DNA of 64,000 nucleotides from Taylorella equigenitalis ATCC 35865 (GTDB lineage Bacteria; Pseudomonadota; Gammaproteobacteria; Burkholderiales; Burkholderiaceae_B): NCBI RefSeq assembly GCF_000276685.1, contig NC_018108.1, positions 1,488,001 to 1,552,000 of the forward strand, read 5' to 3'. Shown piece by piece: positions 9,760 to 18,640 of this stretch (position 1 is its first letter; each line of letters starts with the position of its first letter). The notes under the pieces were generated by a model. It saw only the letters and a program-made list of their open reading frames with translations, ran no database searches and was not told where the DNA came from. The position numbers and the translations under genes were made by a program.

Positions 9760-10473
9760 TTAAAGCAGAACGGATCTGCTTGCACGTACTTGACTACCCT
9801 CAAGCACTTTAACGTATATTTCATGTGGCTCAAAACCAGCTGGCAACACCAACTCTCCCGTACTTTGCTGCCACCTAACAAAATCAACAGATAATATTGA
9901 ATGAATTCTAGGATTATTTAGAATTTTAGCTGCAACCTTAGGATTTGCGGGAACAGCCAATTTATTATCTTCAGTTATACGGGCCGGAATTAAATCAACG
10001 GTAGTATTTTTACCATTTAGCATACCCACAGCTTGAAATTTTAATAACCCCTTAAAAGCAGTTTCATCTACAGATTTTCTAGAAAGTAAAATACGGTAAC
10101 TAATTAAGTCTCCCGAACGCTTCACATCTAAACTACGGATAGTAACAAGCCCCAAAGGTCCTGGTGGCAATAACTGCTCATAAAATTCAATATCCTTTGT
10201 GAGATCACTAATCTCATTCATCAATCTATTATTTTCGGCTTGAAACTTTTGAGCTATGGAATCACTAACAAATAATTTACCTCTTAGACTTTTGATAGTT
10301 TCTTCTAGTTCTGCATAATCTGACTTCATATTCAAGCGAGCTTGATGAAGAATTTTTTCGAATTCTTCACGCAAAACCATCTTCTCTTTTTTGAGATTGA
10401 GATTATCGTAGTAGTGCACAGCAGCACCACCAGCAATAACGCCGAAAATAAACATTAGACTACGGATTAGCAT
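9760..10473 (-). CDS. DUF6776-type membrane-anchored coiled-coil protein
   Basis: This is a protein of 237 residues from ATG 10473 (MLIRSLMFIFGVIAGG). One N-terminal hydrophobic segment is followed by a predicted coiled coil at about 30-105 (rich in Lys/Glu/Leu, for example EETIKSLRGKL) and a beta-rich C-terminal domain beginning around PPGPLGLVTIRSL. The layout matches the uncharacterised DUF6776 family found next to erpA in Alcaligenaceae. A longer frame starting at 10515 is rejected because it would begin inside the rpsI terminator. The function is unknown; a periplasmic, envelope-related role is only a guess. Confidence 0.75.
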   Translation of the reverse strand: MLIRSLMFIFGVIAGGAAVHYYDNLNLKKEKMVLREEFEKILHQARLNMKSDYAELEETIKSLRGKLFVSDSIAQKFQAENNRLMNEISDLTKDIEFYEQLLPPGPLGLVTIRSLDVKRSGDLISYRILLSRKSVDETAFKGLLKFQAVGMLNGKNTTVDLIPARITEDNKLAVPANPKVAAKILNNPRIHSILSVDFVRWQQSTGELVLPAGFEPHEIYVKVLEGSQVRASRSVLL

Positions 10474-10501
10474 AAGGAATATTATAAAGGTATATGTCAA
10501 T

Positions 10502-10533
10502 AAAAAAACCCACATTTCGAGATGAAATATGGG
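10502..10533 (-). terminator. Intrinsic terminator after rplM-rpsI
   Basis: Read on the minus strand, CCCATATTTC (10524-10533) pairs with GAAATGTGGG (10509-10518) across a 5-nt loop with one U-G wobble, followed by seven T. It lies 38 bp past the rpsI stop codon. Confidence 0.85.
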
Positions 10534-10571
10534 CTGAAATATGGGTTGAAATGCTTAGCAACAAAAGTAAA

Positions 10572-10964
10572 TTAACGCTTACTAAATTGCTTACGACGAC
10601 GTGCTTTACGTAGACCAACTTTCTTACGTTCAACTTCACGTGCATCACGAGTAACAAAACCAGCTTTAGAAAGAGAAGGTTTTAAAGTTTCATCATAGTC
10701 GATAAGAGCACGAGTTATACCATGACGTACAGCTCCTGCTTGACCAGATTCACCACCACCATGAACATTAACTTGAATATCAAAGCTATCAATCATATCA
10801 ACAAGTTCAAGTGGCTGACGAACAACCATTTGACCAGTTTTACGCTGAAAATATGCATCAAGGGCTTTACCGTTAATAACAATATTTCCTGAGCCTTTTT
10901 TCATAAATACACGTGCCACCGATGTTTTACGACGGCCAGTGCCATAATTCCAATCACCTATCAT
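10572..10964 (-). CDS. rpsI: 30S ribosomal protein S9
   Basis: Small-subunit protein whose basic C-terminal tail reaches the P-site tRNA. The family hallmarks are [12 protein letters not shown] at residues 7-18 and the terminal [12 protein letters not shown]. It has 130 residues and starts 10 nt after rplM in the usual L13-S9 operon. Confidence 0.97.
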   Translation of the reverse strand: MIGDWNYGTGRRKTSVARVFMKKGSGNIVINGKALDAYFQRKTGQMVVRQPLELVDMIDSFDIQVNVHGGGESGQAGAVRHGITRALIDYDETLKPSLSKAGFVTRDAREVERKKVGLRKARRRKQFSKR

Positions 10965-10974
10965 ACTCTAGCTC

Positions 10975-11403
10975 CTAGAAATCCAATTGTTTAGGTTGCT
11001 GAGCAGCATGAGGGTGCTCGCTTCCAGCATAGATCTTAAGTTTTTTGATCATAGCGTAGCCTAATGGGCCTTTTGGTAACATACCTTTTACTGCTTTTTC
11101 TATAGCACGGCCTGGGTGACGCTCTTGTAATTTACGGAAGTTAGTCTCGTAAATACCGCCTGGGAAACCAGTATGACGGAAATATTTTTTATCTTCGAAT
11201 TTGCTACCAGTAACAACAATATCCTGTGCATTAATGATTACGATGTAATCACCTGTATCTACGTGAGGTGTGAATTCTGGTTTATGCTTTCCGCGCAAAC
11301 GGCGTGCAACTTCGCTGGCTACACGACCAAGGACTTTACCTTTTGCGTCTATAACAAACCATTCACGACTCACTTCATGTGGTTTAGCCACGAAAGTTTT
11401 CAT
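10975..11403 (-). CDS. rplM: 50S ribosomal protein L13
   Basis: Early-assembling large-subunit protein of 142 residues. Family motifs are visible ([16 protein letters not shown] near the N-terminus, [11 protein letters not shown] further on). It is the first gene of rplM-rpsI. The 180-bp AT-rich gap upstream (11404-11583) must hold the operon promoter; I could not pick a clear -35/-10 pair or an L13 leader fold by eye. Confidence 0.97.
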   Translation of the reverse strand: MKTFVAKPHEVSREWFVIDAKGKVLGRVASEVARRLRGKHKPEFTPHVDTGDYIVIINAQDIVVTGSKFEDKKYFRHTGFPGGIYETNFRKLQERHPGRAIEKAVKGMLPKGPLGYAMIKKLKIYAGSEHPHAAQQPKQLDF

Positions 11404-11583
11404 GATGGATCCTTTAAATTAATAAAAACCCTTTTATACAAACTAATTAAATTAGCTCTGCCATGCTGTTATATTTAATTTCTCTCTCAGCAGTACAAAT
11501 TAAGTATTTTAGGTAATCTAGTATTTTAGCTTAAATATTTGAATCTTAATAATTATTTTTTTAAATTGATATAAATATGTGGT

Positions 11584-12912
11584 TTAATCGCCCGCCACAG
11601 ACATATTTTCTATAAGAATAGAACCACAAGTTTTTGAACCTTTTGTATAGATATCGGATCCTACAGCGACTATTGATTTAAACATATCCTTGAGATTGCC
11701 AGCTATCGTAATTTCAGCTATGGGGTATTGAATAACCCCATTTTCAACCCAGTAACCGAAAGCTCCCCTTGAATACTGACCTGTCACATAGTTGATACCC
11801 TGTCCCATCAACTCCGTTACTAAAAGACCGGTACCCATTTTACGTAACATACCCTCAAAATCTGGGGTTTCTAATGAAGAGTGGAGCGACATATTATGCG
11901 ATCCCCCCGCATTGCCCGTAGTGGTCATACCCAATTTTCTAGCCGTATAAGTAGAAAGAAGGTAGCCCTTTAAAATCCCATCTACAACAAGATCACGTTT
12001 TTGAGTGCGAACACCCTCATCATCAAATGAACCGCTACCAAAAGCCCCTTTAATGAAAGGGTCATCCACAATTGTGAGATGGTCAGACATAACTTTTTCG
12101 TTTAAGGCACCTTTTAAGAAACTCATCTCTCTATATAGAGATCCGCCACTTATAGCCTGAGAAAAAGACCCAAGCAATGTTATTGCAATTGGTGCTTCAA
12201 ATAATACTGGATAATCTCCTGACTTAATTCGACGAGCACCTAATCTAGAAAGCGTGCGTTTAGCTGCATACTCACCAATATCTACAGGGCTTGATAATCG
12301 TTGAGGATTACGGTGACTAGAGTACCAGTATCCTCTTTGCATTTTTTTTCCTTTACCCGCAATGACAGACAATCCCAGAGAATGGCTAGTATGATCAAAC
12401 CCAGCTAAAAACCCATTAGACGTGCCTAGCAGAAATGATGCCGTACCAGTTTGTACAGAGGCCCCGTCAGAGTTTGTAATCTCCGAACTATAATCAAGAG
12501 CAGCTTTTTCTAACTCTATGGCAATATCAGCCGCATCTTCAGCCTTTAAATTCCAATCGTGATACAAATCTAAATCTAGAATTTCAGTGGCATAAAGCTC
12601 AGGCTCTGGTAGCCCTGCAAAAGGATCTTCTGCTGTATATTTTGCAATGTCCCAAGCATGACTTACCGTACTTTTTATAGATTCTTCAGTGAATAATGAG
12701 GTTGCAGCAGATGCTCTAGCCTTACCCTTAAAAACGGTAATTGATAAACCTCTATCGTGCATCTCCTCAACAGTTTCAATACTTTTATTTCTTGCAGAAA
12801 CAGTTAACCCATGAGATTCAGAAACTTCTGCAATAGCCTCAGTAGCTCCTTTTTCTTTGGCAATGTCTAAGGCATATTTCACAAAGTATTCAAATTCTGA
12901 TTTGTTATTCAT
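11584..12912 (-). CDS. pmbA: PmbA/TldE metalloprotease-like protein
   Basis: This is the partner subunit of the TldD/TldE zinc protease, which processes modified peptides in the cytosol. It has 442 residues. Family features are an N-terminal segment (LTVSARNKSIETVEE), GSFSQAISGG, and a Gly-rich C-terminus (MGQGINYVTGQYSRGAFGYWVENG). As in TldE, no HExxxH zinc site is visible, so metal binding would come from TldD, which is not in this window. It is divergent from yjgA across 54 bp. Confidence 0.92.
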   Translation of the reverse strand: MNNKSEFEYFVKYALDIAKEKGATEAIAEVSESHGLTVSARNKSIETVEEMHDRGLSITVFKGKARASAATSLFTEESIKSTVSHAWDIAKYTAEDPFAGLPEPELYATEILDLDLYHDWNLKAEDAADIAIELEKAALDYSSEITNSDGASVQTGTASFLLGTSNGFLAGFDHTSHSLGLSVIAGKGKKMQRGYWYSSHRNPQRLSSPVDIGEYAAKRTLSRLGARRIKSGDYPVLFEAPIAITLLGSFSQAISGGSLYREMSFLKGALNEKVMSDHLTIVDDPFIKGAFGSGSFDDEGVRTQKRDLVVDGILKGYLLSTYTARKLGMTTTGNAGGSHNMSLHSSLETPDFEGMLRKMGTGLLVTELMGQGINYVTGQYSRGAFGYWVENGVIQYPIAEITIAGNLKDMFKSIVAVGSDIYTKGSKTCGSILIENMSVAGD

Positions 12913-12966
12913 AACTAGAGAGTAGCGAATTAATATAATAGATAGGAATTTTAAACAATTTAAGAT

Positions 12967-13521
12967 ATGAATGAAAATAATCAGGACTTAGAGGATGCCT
13001 TATATGATGGTCCAAGTAAGTCTCAAATCAAAAGAGAACTTCTAGCTATACAAGAGTTGGGACGCAAAATCATTGCCCTCCCTTTAGAGAAGATAAAAAA
13101 ACTTAATCTCGATGAAAAAATTTTAGAAGAAATTAAGATTGCCCAAAAAATCAAAGCTAATGGTGAGGGAAAGCGCAGACAGACTGCATATGTAGGCAAA
13201 CTTCTGCGTACGGCAGATATTGAGTCCATTAAAACGAAGTTATACGAATGGGAAAATGGCAGTAAATCCATAACTGCACAGATGCATATGTATGAGAATC
13301 TTAGAGATAGATTAATTGAAAGCGACGATAGTCTTACTAAGCTTTTGGAAACTGTACCAGGCGTAGACATTCAGCAAATTCGCAACTTGATTCGTGTGGC
13401 CAGAAAAGAACAAACTCAAAACTCTAAACTTAATGAAGGTCAAGAGCCACAAAAAAAGGCTTACAGAGCTCTTTTTCAATTTATTAAAACATTGCCACTA
13501 AATGGTGAAAACGATGAATGA
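12967..13521 (+). CDS. yjgA: Ribosome-associated protein DarP/YjgA (DUF615)
   Basis: This 184-residue basic helical protein associates with late 50S assembly intermediates in the family. DUF615 features include PSKSQIKRELLAIQELG near the N-terminus and RRQTAYVGKLLR in the middle. Its position next to pmbA, divergently transcribed, is conserved in proteobacteria. Its stop overlaps the start of the esterase gene by 8 nt. Confidence 0.92.
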   Translation: MNENNQDLEDALYDGPSKSQIKRELLAIQELGRKIIALPLEKIKKLNLDEKILEEIKIAQKIKANGEGKRRQTAYVGKLLRTADIESIKTKLYEWENGSKSITAQMHMYENLRDRLIESDDSLTKLLETVPGVDIQQIRNLIRVARKEQTQNSKLNEGQEPQKKAYRALFQFIKTLPLNGENDE

Positions 13522-14176
13522 CATAATTGAGATTAATCCTAAGGGATTAGTGGAATATAGTGTGATTTGGATGCACGGTCTAGGTGCAGATGCAACTGAT
13601 TTCGTTCCAATAATCCCTCAGTTAAATATTCCTGAAGAGCATGGTGTGAAATTTATATTTCCAAATGCACCGATTATGCCAGTAACCATTAATGGTGGAT
13701 ATGAGATGCCAGCTTGGTATGATATAACTAGCATGGATCGGATGGGGGCGGGAGCCGATCGCGAAGGAATTGAAAAATCACAAGGCATCATAAATTCATT
13801 GATAGAAAAAGAAATCGAAGCTGGTGTACCTTCAGAAAACATATTTTTGGCAGGCTTTTCTCAAGGTTGTGTTATAGCAATTCATACTGCATTGCGTTAT
13901 CCAACTAAATTAGCTGGCGTGATTGGTCTATCAGGATATATTGCACTGAGCGACTCACTAAAAGTTGAAGCTAATAAAGCTAACAAAAATATACCTATAT
14001 TTTTAGCCCATGGATCAATAGATCAGGTAGTCAATATTGAATTCGCAAAAGATAGCCTAGAGCTTTTGAAGTCTTTAGGTTATTCGGTGGATTGGAACGT
14101 TTATCCAATGGGACACGAAGTTTGCCTCGAAGAAATACAGGATATAAGAGAATTTTTACTAAATAATATAAATTAG
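13514..14176 (+). CDS. Carboxylesterase/phospholipase-type alpha/beta hydrolase
   Basis: Alpha/beta hydrolase of the acyl-protein thioesterase/carboxylesterase family. The oxyanion-region motif is VIWMHGLGADATDF, the nucleophile elbow GFSQG carries the catalytic Ser, and Asp (GSIDQVV) and His (PMGHEV) complete the triad. The chosen start is ATG 13514 (MNDIIEI), 220 residues; ATG 13502 would add four residues and increase overlap with yjgA. The substrate cannot be read from sequence. Confidence 0.88.
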   Translation: MNDIIEINPKGLVEYSVIWMHGLGADATDFVPIIPQLNIPEEHGVKFIFPNAPIMPVTINGGYEMPAWYDITSMDRMGAGADREGIEKSQGIINSLIEKEIEAGVPSENIFLAGFSQGCVIAIHTALRYPTKLAGVIGLSGYIALSDSLKVEANKANKNIPIFLAHGSIDQVVNIEFAKDSLELLKSLGYSVDWNVYPMGHEVCLEEIQDIREFLLNNIN

Positions 14177-14188
14177 TTTGGAATTGAA

Positions 14189-15601
14189 ATGTCAGATATA
14201 CATAAAGTTAAGACTAGATTTGCCCCCTCACCTACAGGATTTCTTCACTTAGGTGGAGCAAGAACCGCAATATTCAGCTGGGCATTTGCTAAGCACAACA
14301 ATGGTACTTTTGTTTTACGTATCGAGGATACGGATTTAGAAAGATCAACTCCAGAAGCTGTTCAAGCTATTTTAGACGGCATGGAATGGTTAGGAATTGA
14401 TTATGATGAAGGACCTTATTACCAGACAAAAAGATTTGATCGATATAAAGAAGTTATAGAGGAACTTATAAAAAAAGGTCTGGCATATTATTGCTATAGC
14501 ACACCAGAAGAAGTTGAAAAAATGCGAGAGGAAGCTAGGGCTAAGGGTCTCAAACCTAAATATGATGGGACATGGAGACCAGAGGAAGGAAAAGCATTGC
14601 CACCTGTACCCGAAGGAATCGAGCCCGTCGTAAGATTTAAAAACCCTCTTACTGGAAGCGTTTCTTGGAGTGACATGTTCAAAGGCGAGATTTCAATATC
14701 TAATGATGAATTAGATGATTTAATCATTGCCCGAAAGGACGGCACACCTACTTATAACTTCTGTGTAGTTGTAGACGACTATGATATGGGCATTACGCAT
14801 GTTATAAGAGGCGATGATCATGTGAATAATACTCCGCGACAAATTAACATTTTGAAAGCCATGGGTGCACAGGTTCCTGAATATGGTCATGTCCCTATGA
14901 TTTTGGATCAGGATGGCAAAAAACTTTCCAAACGATATAACGCAGTGAGTGTTATGGAATATAAAAAACTAGGATATTTGCCTGAAGCACTCTTTAATTA
15001 TTTAGTAAGGCTAGGATGGAGTCATGGAGATGATGAAATTTTCAGCAAGCAAAATGTGATAGATTGGTTTGATATAAATCATTTAAGTAAGTCCGCCTCT
15101 CAGTGGGACGTAGCTAAACTTAATTGGGTTAATGGTCAATACATCAAAAACACCCCAACTTCTGAATTAGTAGATTTAGTGAAGCCATTCATTGAAGAAA
15201 TGGGTGGCAATATAAATCAGTCTAATATAGACGCTGTGATTGAATTAAACAAAGATAGGGCTCAGACTTTAGTTGAACTCGCACAAGCTTGTCTTTTGTT
15301 TTGCAAATCTGAATATTCAATTCCTGATGACTTGAGACAAAAACATCTTGATGAAAAATCGATTTCAAATGTTAGGTCATTTTTAAATTCTGCCTCTGAG
15401 TTATCCGATGAGGAATGGACAGCAGAATTTTTAGGTCAACTAATTAAATCAAAACTTGAAGAGCTACAAATTAAAATGCCAGCTCTCGGCATACCAATTC
15501 GGGTTATGCTTTTTGGACAAAAACAAACTCCAGCACTTGAACAAGTGCTGGCTATTTTAGGAAAAAATGAAGTCTTAAAAAGACTTAATAACTATCTATA
15601 G
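14189..15601 (+). CDS. gltX: Glutamyl-tRNA synthetase
   Basis: Class I synthetase that charges tRNA-Glu, which also feeds tetrapyrrole synthesis (hemL is elsewhere in the window). The HIGH-type motif lies in [12 protein letters not shown] (14-25) and the KMSKS-type motif is KKLSKR near residue 246. It has 470 residues, the normal length. The 3' end of the coding sequence contains a perfect 10-bp inverted repeat at 15530-15551. Its start lies 12 nt after the esterase gene. Confidence 0.96.
   Translation: MSDIHKVKTRFAPSPTGFLHLGGARTAIFSWAFAKHNNGTFVLRIEDTDLERSTPEAVQAILDGMEWLGIDYDEGPYYQTKRFDRYKEVIEELIKKGLAYYCYSTPEEVEKMREEARAKGLKPKYDGTWRPEEGKALPPVPEGIEPVVRFKNPLTGSVSWSDMFKGEISISNDELDDLIIARKDGTPTYNFCVVVDDYDMGITHVIRGDDHVNNTPRQINILKAMGAQVPEYGHVPMILDQDGKKLSKRYNAVSVMEYKKLGYLPEALFNYLVRLGWSHGDDEIFSKQNVIDWFDINHLSKSASQWDVAKLNWVNGQYIKNTPTSELVDLVKPFIEEMGGNINQSNIDAVIELNKDRAQTLVELAQACLLFCKSEYSIPDDLRQKHLDEKSISNVRSFLNSASELSDEEWTAEFLGQLIKSKLEELQIKMPALGIPIRVMLFGQKQTPALEQVLAILGKNEVLKRLNNYL
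15530..15551. repeat. Perfect inverted repeat inside the gltX 3' end
   Basis: CCAGCACTTG and CAAGTGCTGG flank AA. As RNA it would form a 9-bp stem with a GAAC loop about 50 nt before the stop codon. No T run follows, so it is not a standard terminator. It may be a protein-binding palindrome, a 3' stability stem, or chance. Confidence 0.6.
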
Positions 15602-16120
15602 CCTAATTTTTGTTGGATTTATACAAAATTTTTAAAATTTTTTTTCTTTTAAATTCAGTGGGTTTTTTTGATTTTTCAAGATCTTAAAAGCCCATTTTTT
15701 TTAGGTAAAAATTAAAATTACTTTAAGCTTAAACTATATTCAAAATAAGTAAATTTATTTAAAAACCTTACAATAAAGATATATGCATTCAATTTAACAT
15801 TTAAAAATTAGGGTTTCCCATTTGTTTTATTAGTAAATTTTATTAACAAAGAAAAACAAAAAATTAACAATAGTTTAAGCTTAAACTAAATCATGTACAT
15901 TTATCTACCCTCTGAATAACGCCTTATTTCATTAACTTAGAGAAAATTATTGATAATTTACTAATAAAAATTTAGTGTGTTTTTTTATTATTTGCTTTAA
16001 TCTATTACACGTAACAGAAGCGACTGTTATGAATATTTGAGATACTTCTCATTCGATTTGGGGGTTATTTCAAATATTCAATCATTTTGCATGAAGTAAT
16101 TAACCCAAAAGGAGTTGGAT
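15602..16120. other. Gene-free AT-rich region upstream of the H1-like gene, with palindromes
   Basis: About 520 bp without a credible ORF. It holds two copies of the palindrome TTTAAGCTTAAA, at 15722-15733 and 15874-15885 (the second extends to 14 bp). An 11-bp inverted repeat, TGAATATTTGA at 16030-16040 and TCAAATATTCA at 16070-16080, lies just before the SD of the next gene. Several A and T runs suggest intrinsic curvature. The first 100 bp may hold a weak U-rich end for gltX, but no good stem was seen. Confidence 0.6.
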
Positions 16121-16981
16121 ATGGCATCAGAAATTAAAGAACCTGTTGCAAAGAAACCCGCGGCAAAACGTGCGACTACAGCTAAAAAAGCTGTTAAACC
16201 AATCGCTACTGTTACCGCAAAAAAAACTGTAACTAAAAAAGTTGCAACCAAAACAACAGCTAAAACTGCAGCACCTAAAAAACCTGCAACTAAAGTAGCA
16301 ACTAAAACTGCTTCTAAAACTGCAGTTAAAAAACCTGTAGCTAAAAAAACTGTAGCTAGTAAAGCTACATCTACTAAGTCCACAGCTACAAAATCTGCAA
16401 CTACAAAAAAACCAGTAGTTAAGAAAACTACTGCAAAAACTACAATAGCTAAAAAACCTGTTGCATCTAAAGCTACAGCTTCAGTATCTAAAAAACCAAC
16501 TACAAAAACTGCTACTAAATCAACAGCATCAAAAACTGCGGTAAAAAAACCTGTAGCTTCTAAAACAGCAACTAAAACTGTTGCAAAATCGGCTACCTCT
16601 AAAAAACCTGCAACTAAAAAAGTTGCAACCAAAACAACAGCTAAAACTGCAGTTAAAAAACCAGAATCTAAAAAAACTGTTGTCTCTAAGGCTTCAGCTT
16701 CAGTAGCTAAAAAACCAGCTACAAAAACTGCGGTTAAAAAAACTACAGCTAAGAAAACTGTAGCTACTAAAGCTCCAGCTAAAGTTGCTAAAGCTCCTGC
16801 GAAAAAACCTGCTTCTAAAAAGGCTACTTCAATAGCTGAAGTTCAGAAGGATTTAGAGAAGAAAGTTGAAGAATATAAAGCTAGTGTAGCTAACTCTAAT
16901 TCTTCTGAAAAAGATGAAAAAAAAACTGATTCTAAAAAAGACTCAGGTAAAAAAAAACAGCAAAAGAAGCAAAAAAAGTAA
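16121..16981 (+). CDS. Histone H1-like lysine/alanine-rich DNA-binding protein
   Basis: 286 residues, almost entirely Lys, Ala, Thr, Val, Pro and Ser in repeated KKPA, KKPV, KTAVKK and TAKT units, ending in a Lys/Glu/Asp-rich tail (KKKQQKKQKK). This resembles the KAxP repeats of eukaryotic H1 tails and of the BpH1/AlgP-type histone-like proteins of Bordetella and Pseudomonas. The likely role is DNA compaction or gene silencing in the nucleoid. The start ATG 16121 has AAAAGGAG six bases upstream; an in-frame TTG at 16115 is less likely. The tandem design makes length variation by recombination plausible. Confidence 0.85.
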   Translation: MASEIKEPVAKKPAAKRATTAKKAVKPIATVTAKKTVTKKVATKTTAKTAAPKKPATKVATKTASKTAVKKPVAKKTVASKATSTKSTATKSATTKKPVVKKTTAKTTIAKKPVASKATASVSKKPTTKTATKSTASKTAVKKPVASKTATKTVAKSATSKKPATKKVATKTTAKTAVKKPESKKTVVSKASASVAKKPATKTAVKKTTAKKTVATKAPAKVAKAPAKKPASKKATSIAEVQKDLEKKVEEYKASVANSNSSEKDEKKTDSKKDSGKKKQQKKQKK

Positions 16982-17058
16982 CTAATACTCTTAAATCACC
17001 AGATGTGTGGCCATTCCCTACTGGATCAAGCCGTCCATAAAGTGAGTTAAAAAAGTCC

Positions 17059-17087
17059 AGGCTGAATTTCGATTCAGCCTTTTTTTA
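17059..17087 (+). terminator. Intrinsic terminator after the H1-like gene
   Basis: AGGCTGAAT (17059-17067), a TTCG tetraloop, then ATTCAGCCT (17072-17080) and a T run. The stem is perfect and the loop is the extra-stable UUCG type. Confidence 0.95.
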
Positions 17088-17117
17088 TACTAAAATTTTT
17101 TTATTTAACTATACGAA

Positions 17118-17696
17118 ATGACAAACGCTCTCATATTTTTAATAAAAGTAGCAACAAGTGTTTTTTGTGCCCTTCTCTTTATAAGAGCTTGGTTGCACTA
17201 TTTAAGAGTACCTAGCTTTAACACATACTCTAAATTTATTTTTAATATGACTGACTTTATTGTGAAGCCTACTCAAAAAATATTGCCACCAGGGGATAAG
17301 GTGGATTGGGCTAGCATGATACTGGCTTTGATATTGTGCGTACTCATGGCATTTATAGTCACATCATTATACTTATCTGGACTGGATGAGCATTTTAGAG
17401 GTCAGTTTAGTGCTATGTATATCGACCCAGGTCATACTATTTTATATGGCTTGAGTTATTGCATACAGAATTTTTTGTCTGTTATTTTGTGGGTAGGAGT
17501 AATCTATGCCATCTTAACTTGGATTAAGCCAGAACCCCCAATTCTTCCTTTTATACGAACTATGATGGAACCTCTACTCGATCCAATTAGAAGAAATCTA
17601 CCCGAATCTTTGAAATCAAGTCCTATAGATCTCTCTATGTTTGTTCTTTTAGTTGGTGTTTTGCTTATTCAAATACTAATAGGACAATTTATTTAA
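17118..17696 (+). CDS. YggT-family integral membrane protein
   Basis: A 192-residue protein with two YggT repeats. The first covers the N-terminal half (LFIRAWLHYLRVPSFN and KPTQKILPPG), the second the C-terminal half (AILTWIKPEPPILPF and EPLLDPIRRNLP). Four to five hydrophobic segments place it in the inner membrane. YggT proteins are linked to osmotic stress and envelope or division functions, but the molecular role is unclear. Its 3' end overlaps that of the convergent kinase gene by 8 nt. Confidence 0.88.
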   Translation: MTNALIFLIKVATSVFCALLFIRAWLHYLRVPSFNTYSKFIFNMTDFIVKPTQKILPPGDKVDWASMILALILCVLMAFIVTSLYLSGLDEHFRGQFSAMYIDPGHTILYGLSYCIQNFLSVILWVGVIYAILTWIKPEPPILPFIRTMMEPLLDPIRRNLPESLKSSPIDLSMFVLLVGVLLIQILIGQFI

Positions 17697-18639
17697 ACTC
17701 TTTAGCGATACCAAATTCAGACTCAAGGAGACCGCATATGGTCTCTTTTTTATGCCAATAATTCTGCGGTCCCTCAACTGAAATCTTAAGAGCTCCCATC
17801 AAATTTGCAAGGCTTGCACTATCAGACCAACTCCAACCTTCTGAAAGACCATAAAGCAGACCCCCACGATGGGCATCACCACAACCTGTTGGATCCTTGA
17901 TATCCTTAGCTTGAATAGTTGGTATATCTACAATATCACCTTGGTGATAGAGTTTACTGCCACGCCCACCAAGAGTTACTATTACAGCCTCAAGTCGGGT
18001 GGCAATGTTCTCCATATCTAATCCAAGCCTTTGCTCTACAACTGAGGCCTCATATTCATTTAGAGTTAAAGCATCTGCAAGCTCAATCATGGTTTCTAAT
18101 TCAACCGCATTAAACAGTGGCATAGCCTGACCGAGATCAAATATAAATTTAACTCCCAGTTTATGAAGCGTACGTGCATGTTCAAACATACCCTCTTTTG
18201 AATCAGGTGCAACTATTGCCCAATCACAAAATGCTTCATCGATACTATTGGTATGAGAAAACTGCATAGCTCCGGGATGGAATGCACTTATTTGATTTCC
18301 ATCTAGATCGGTTGTTATATGACACTGAGCTGTAAATGCTTCGTGAATTTGTTTTACATATTTGGTGGAGATTCCCAGCTGTTCCATTCTGTTGATGTAG
18401 TCATCTGAATCCTTTCCGACAGTGGCTACGGGAGCAGCATTGCCACCTAGCATATTTAAAGCGTAAGCAATATTTCCTGCACATCCTCCATACTCCTTAC
18501 GCATGGTAGGCACGAAAAAGGACACGCTTAGAGATTTGATGTTTTCAGGTAATAGGTGATCTTTAAAATGACCTTCGAATTTTGTAATCGTATCGAACGC
18601 AACCGATCCGCAAATAAGAACTGGTTTGTGTTTTCCCAT
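17689..18639 (-). CDS. PfkB-family carbohydrate/nucleoside kinase (probable adenosine kinase)
   Basis: 316 residues from ATG 18639 (MGKHKPVLICGSVAFDT). The PfkB signatures are YGGCAGNIAYAL near the N-terminus and the catalytic DPTGCGDAHRGG near the C-terminus, in which Asp is the expected base. Related Alcaligenaceae proteins are annotated as adenosine kinase, but ribokinase-like specificity cannot be excluded. It starts two bases after the DUF3426 gene stop, at the end of the accB-accC-prmA cluster. Confidence 0.8.
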   Translation of the reverse strand: MGKHKPVLICGSVAFDTITKFEGHFKDHLLPENIKSLSVSFFVPTMRKEYGGCAGNIAYALNMLGGNAAPVATVGKDSDDYINRMEQLGISTKYVKQIHEAFTAQCHITTDLDGNQISAFHPGAMQFSHTNSIDEAFCDWAIVAPDSKEGMFEHARTLHKLGVKFIFDLGQAMPLFNAVELETMIELADALTLNEYEASVVEQRLGLDMENIATRLEAVIVTLGGRGSKLYHQGDIVDIPTIQAKDIKDPTGCGDAHRGGLLYGLSEGWSWSDSASLANLMGALKISVEGPQNYWHKKETICGLLESEFGIAKEFK

Positions 18640-18640
18640 A

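Noticed and set aside
10481-10500. TTGACA and TATAAT upstream of the DUF6776 gene as a sigma-70 promoter
   Set aside because: The two hexamers are only 8 bases apart on the minus strand, far from the required 16-18.
16078-16632. 184-codon minus-strand ORF opposite the H1-like gene
   Set aside because: Its Val/Ala/Phe-rich repeats are simply the antisense reading of the lysine/alanine repeats.
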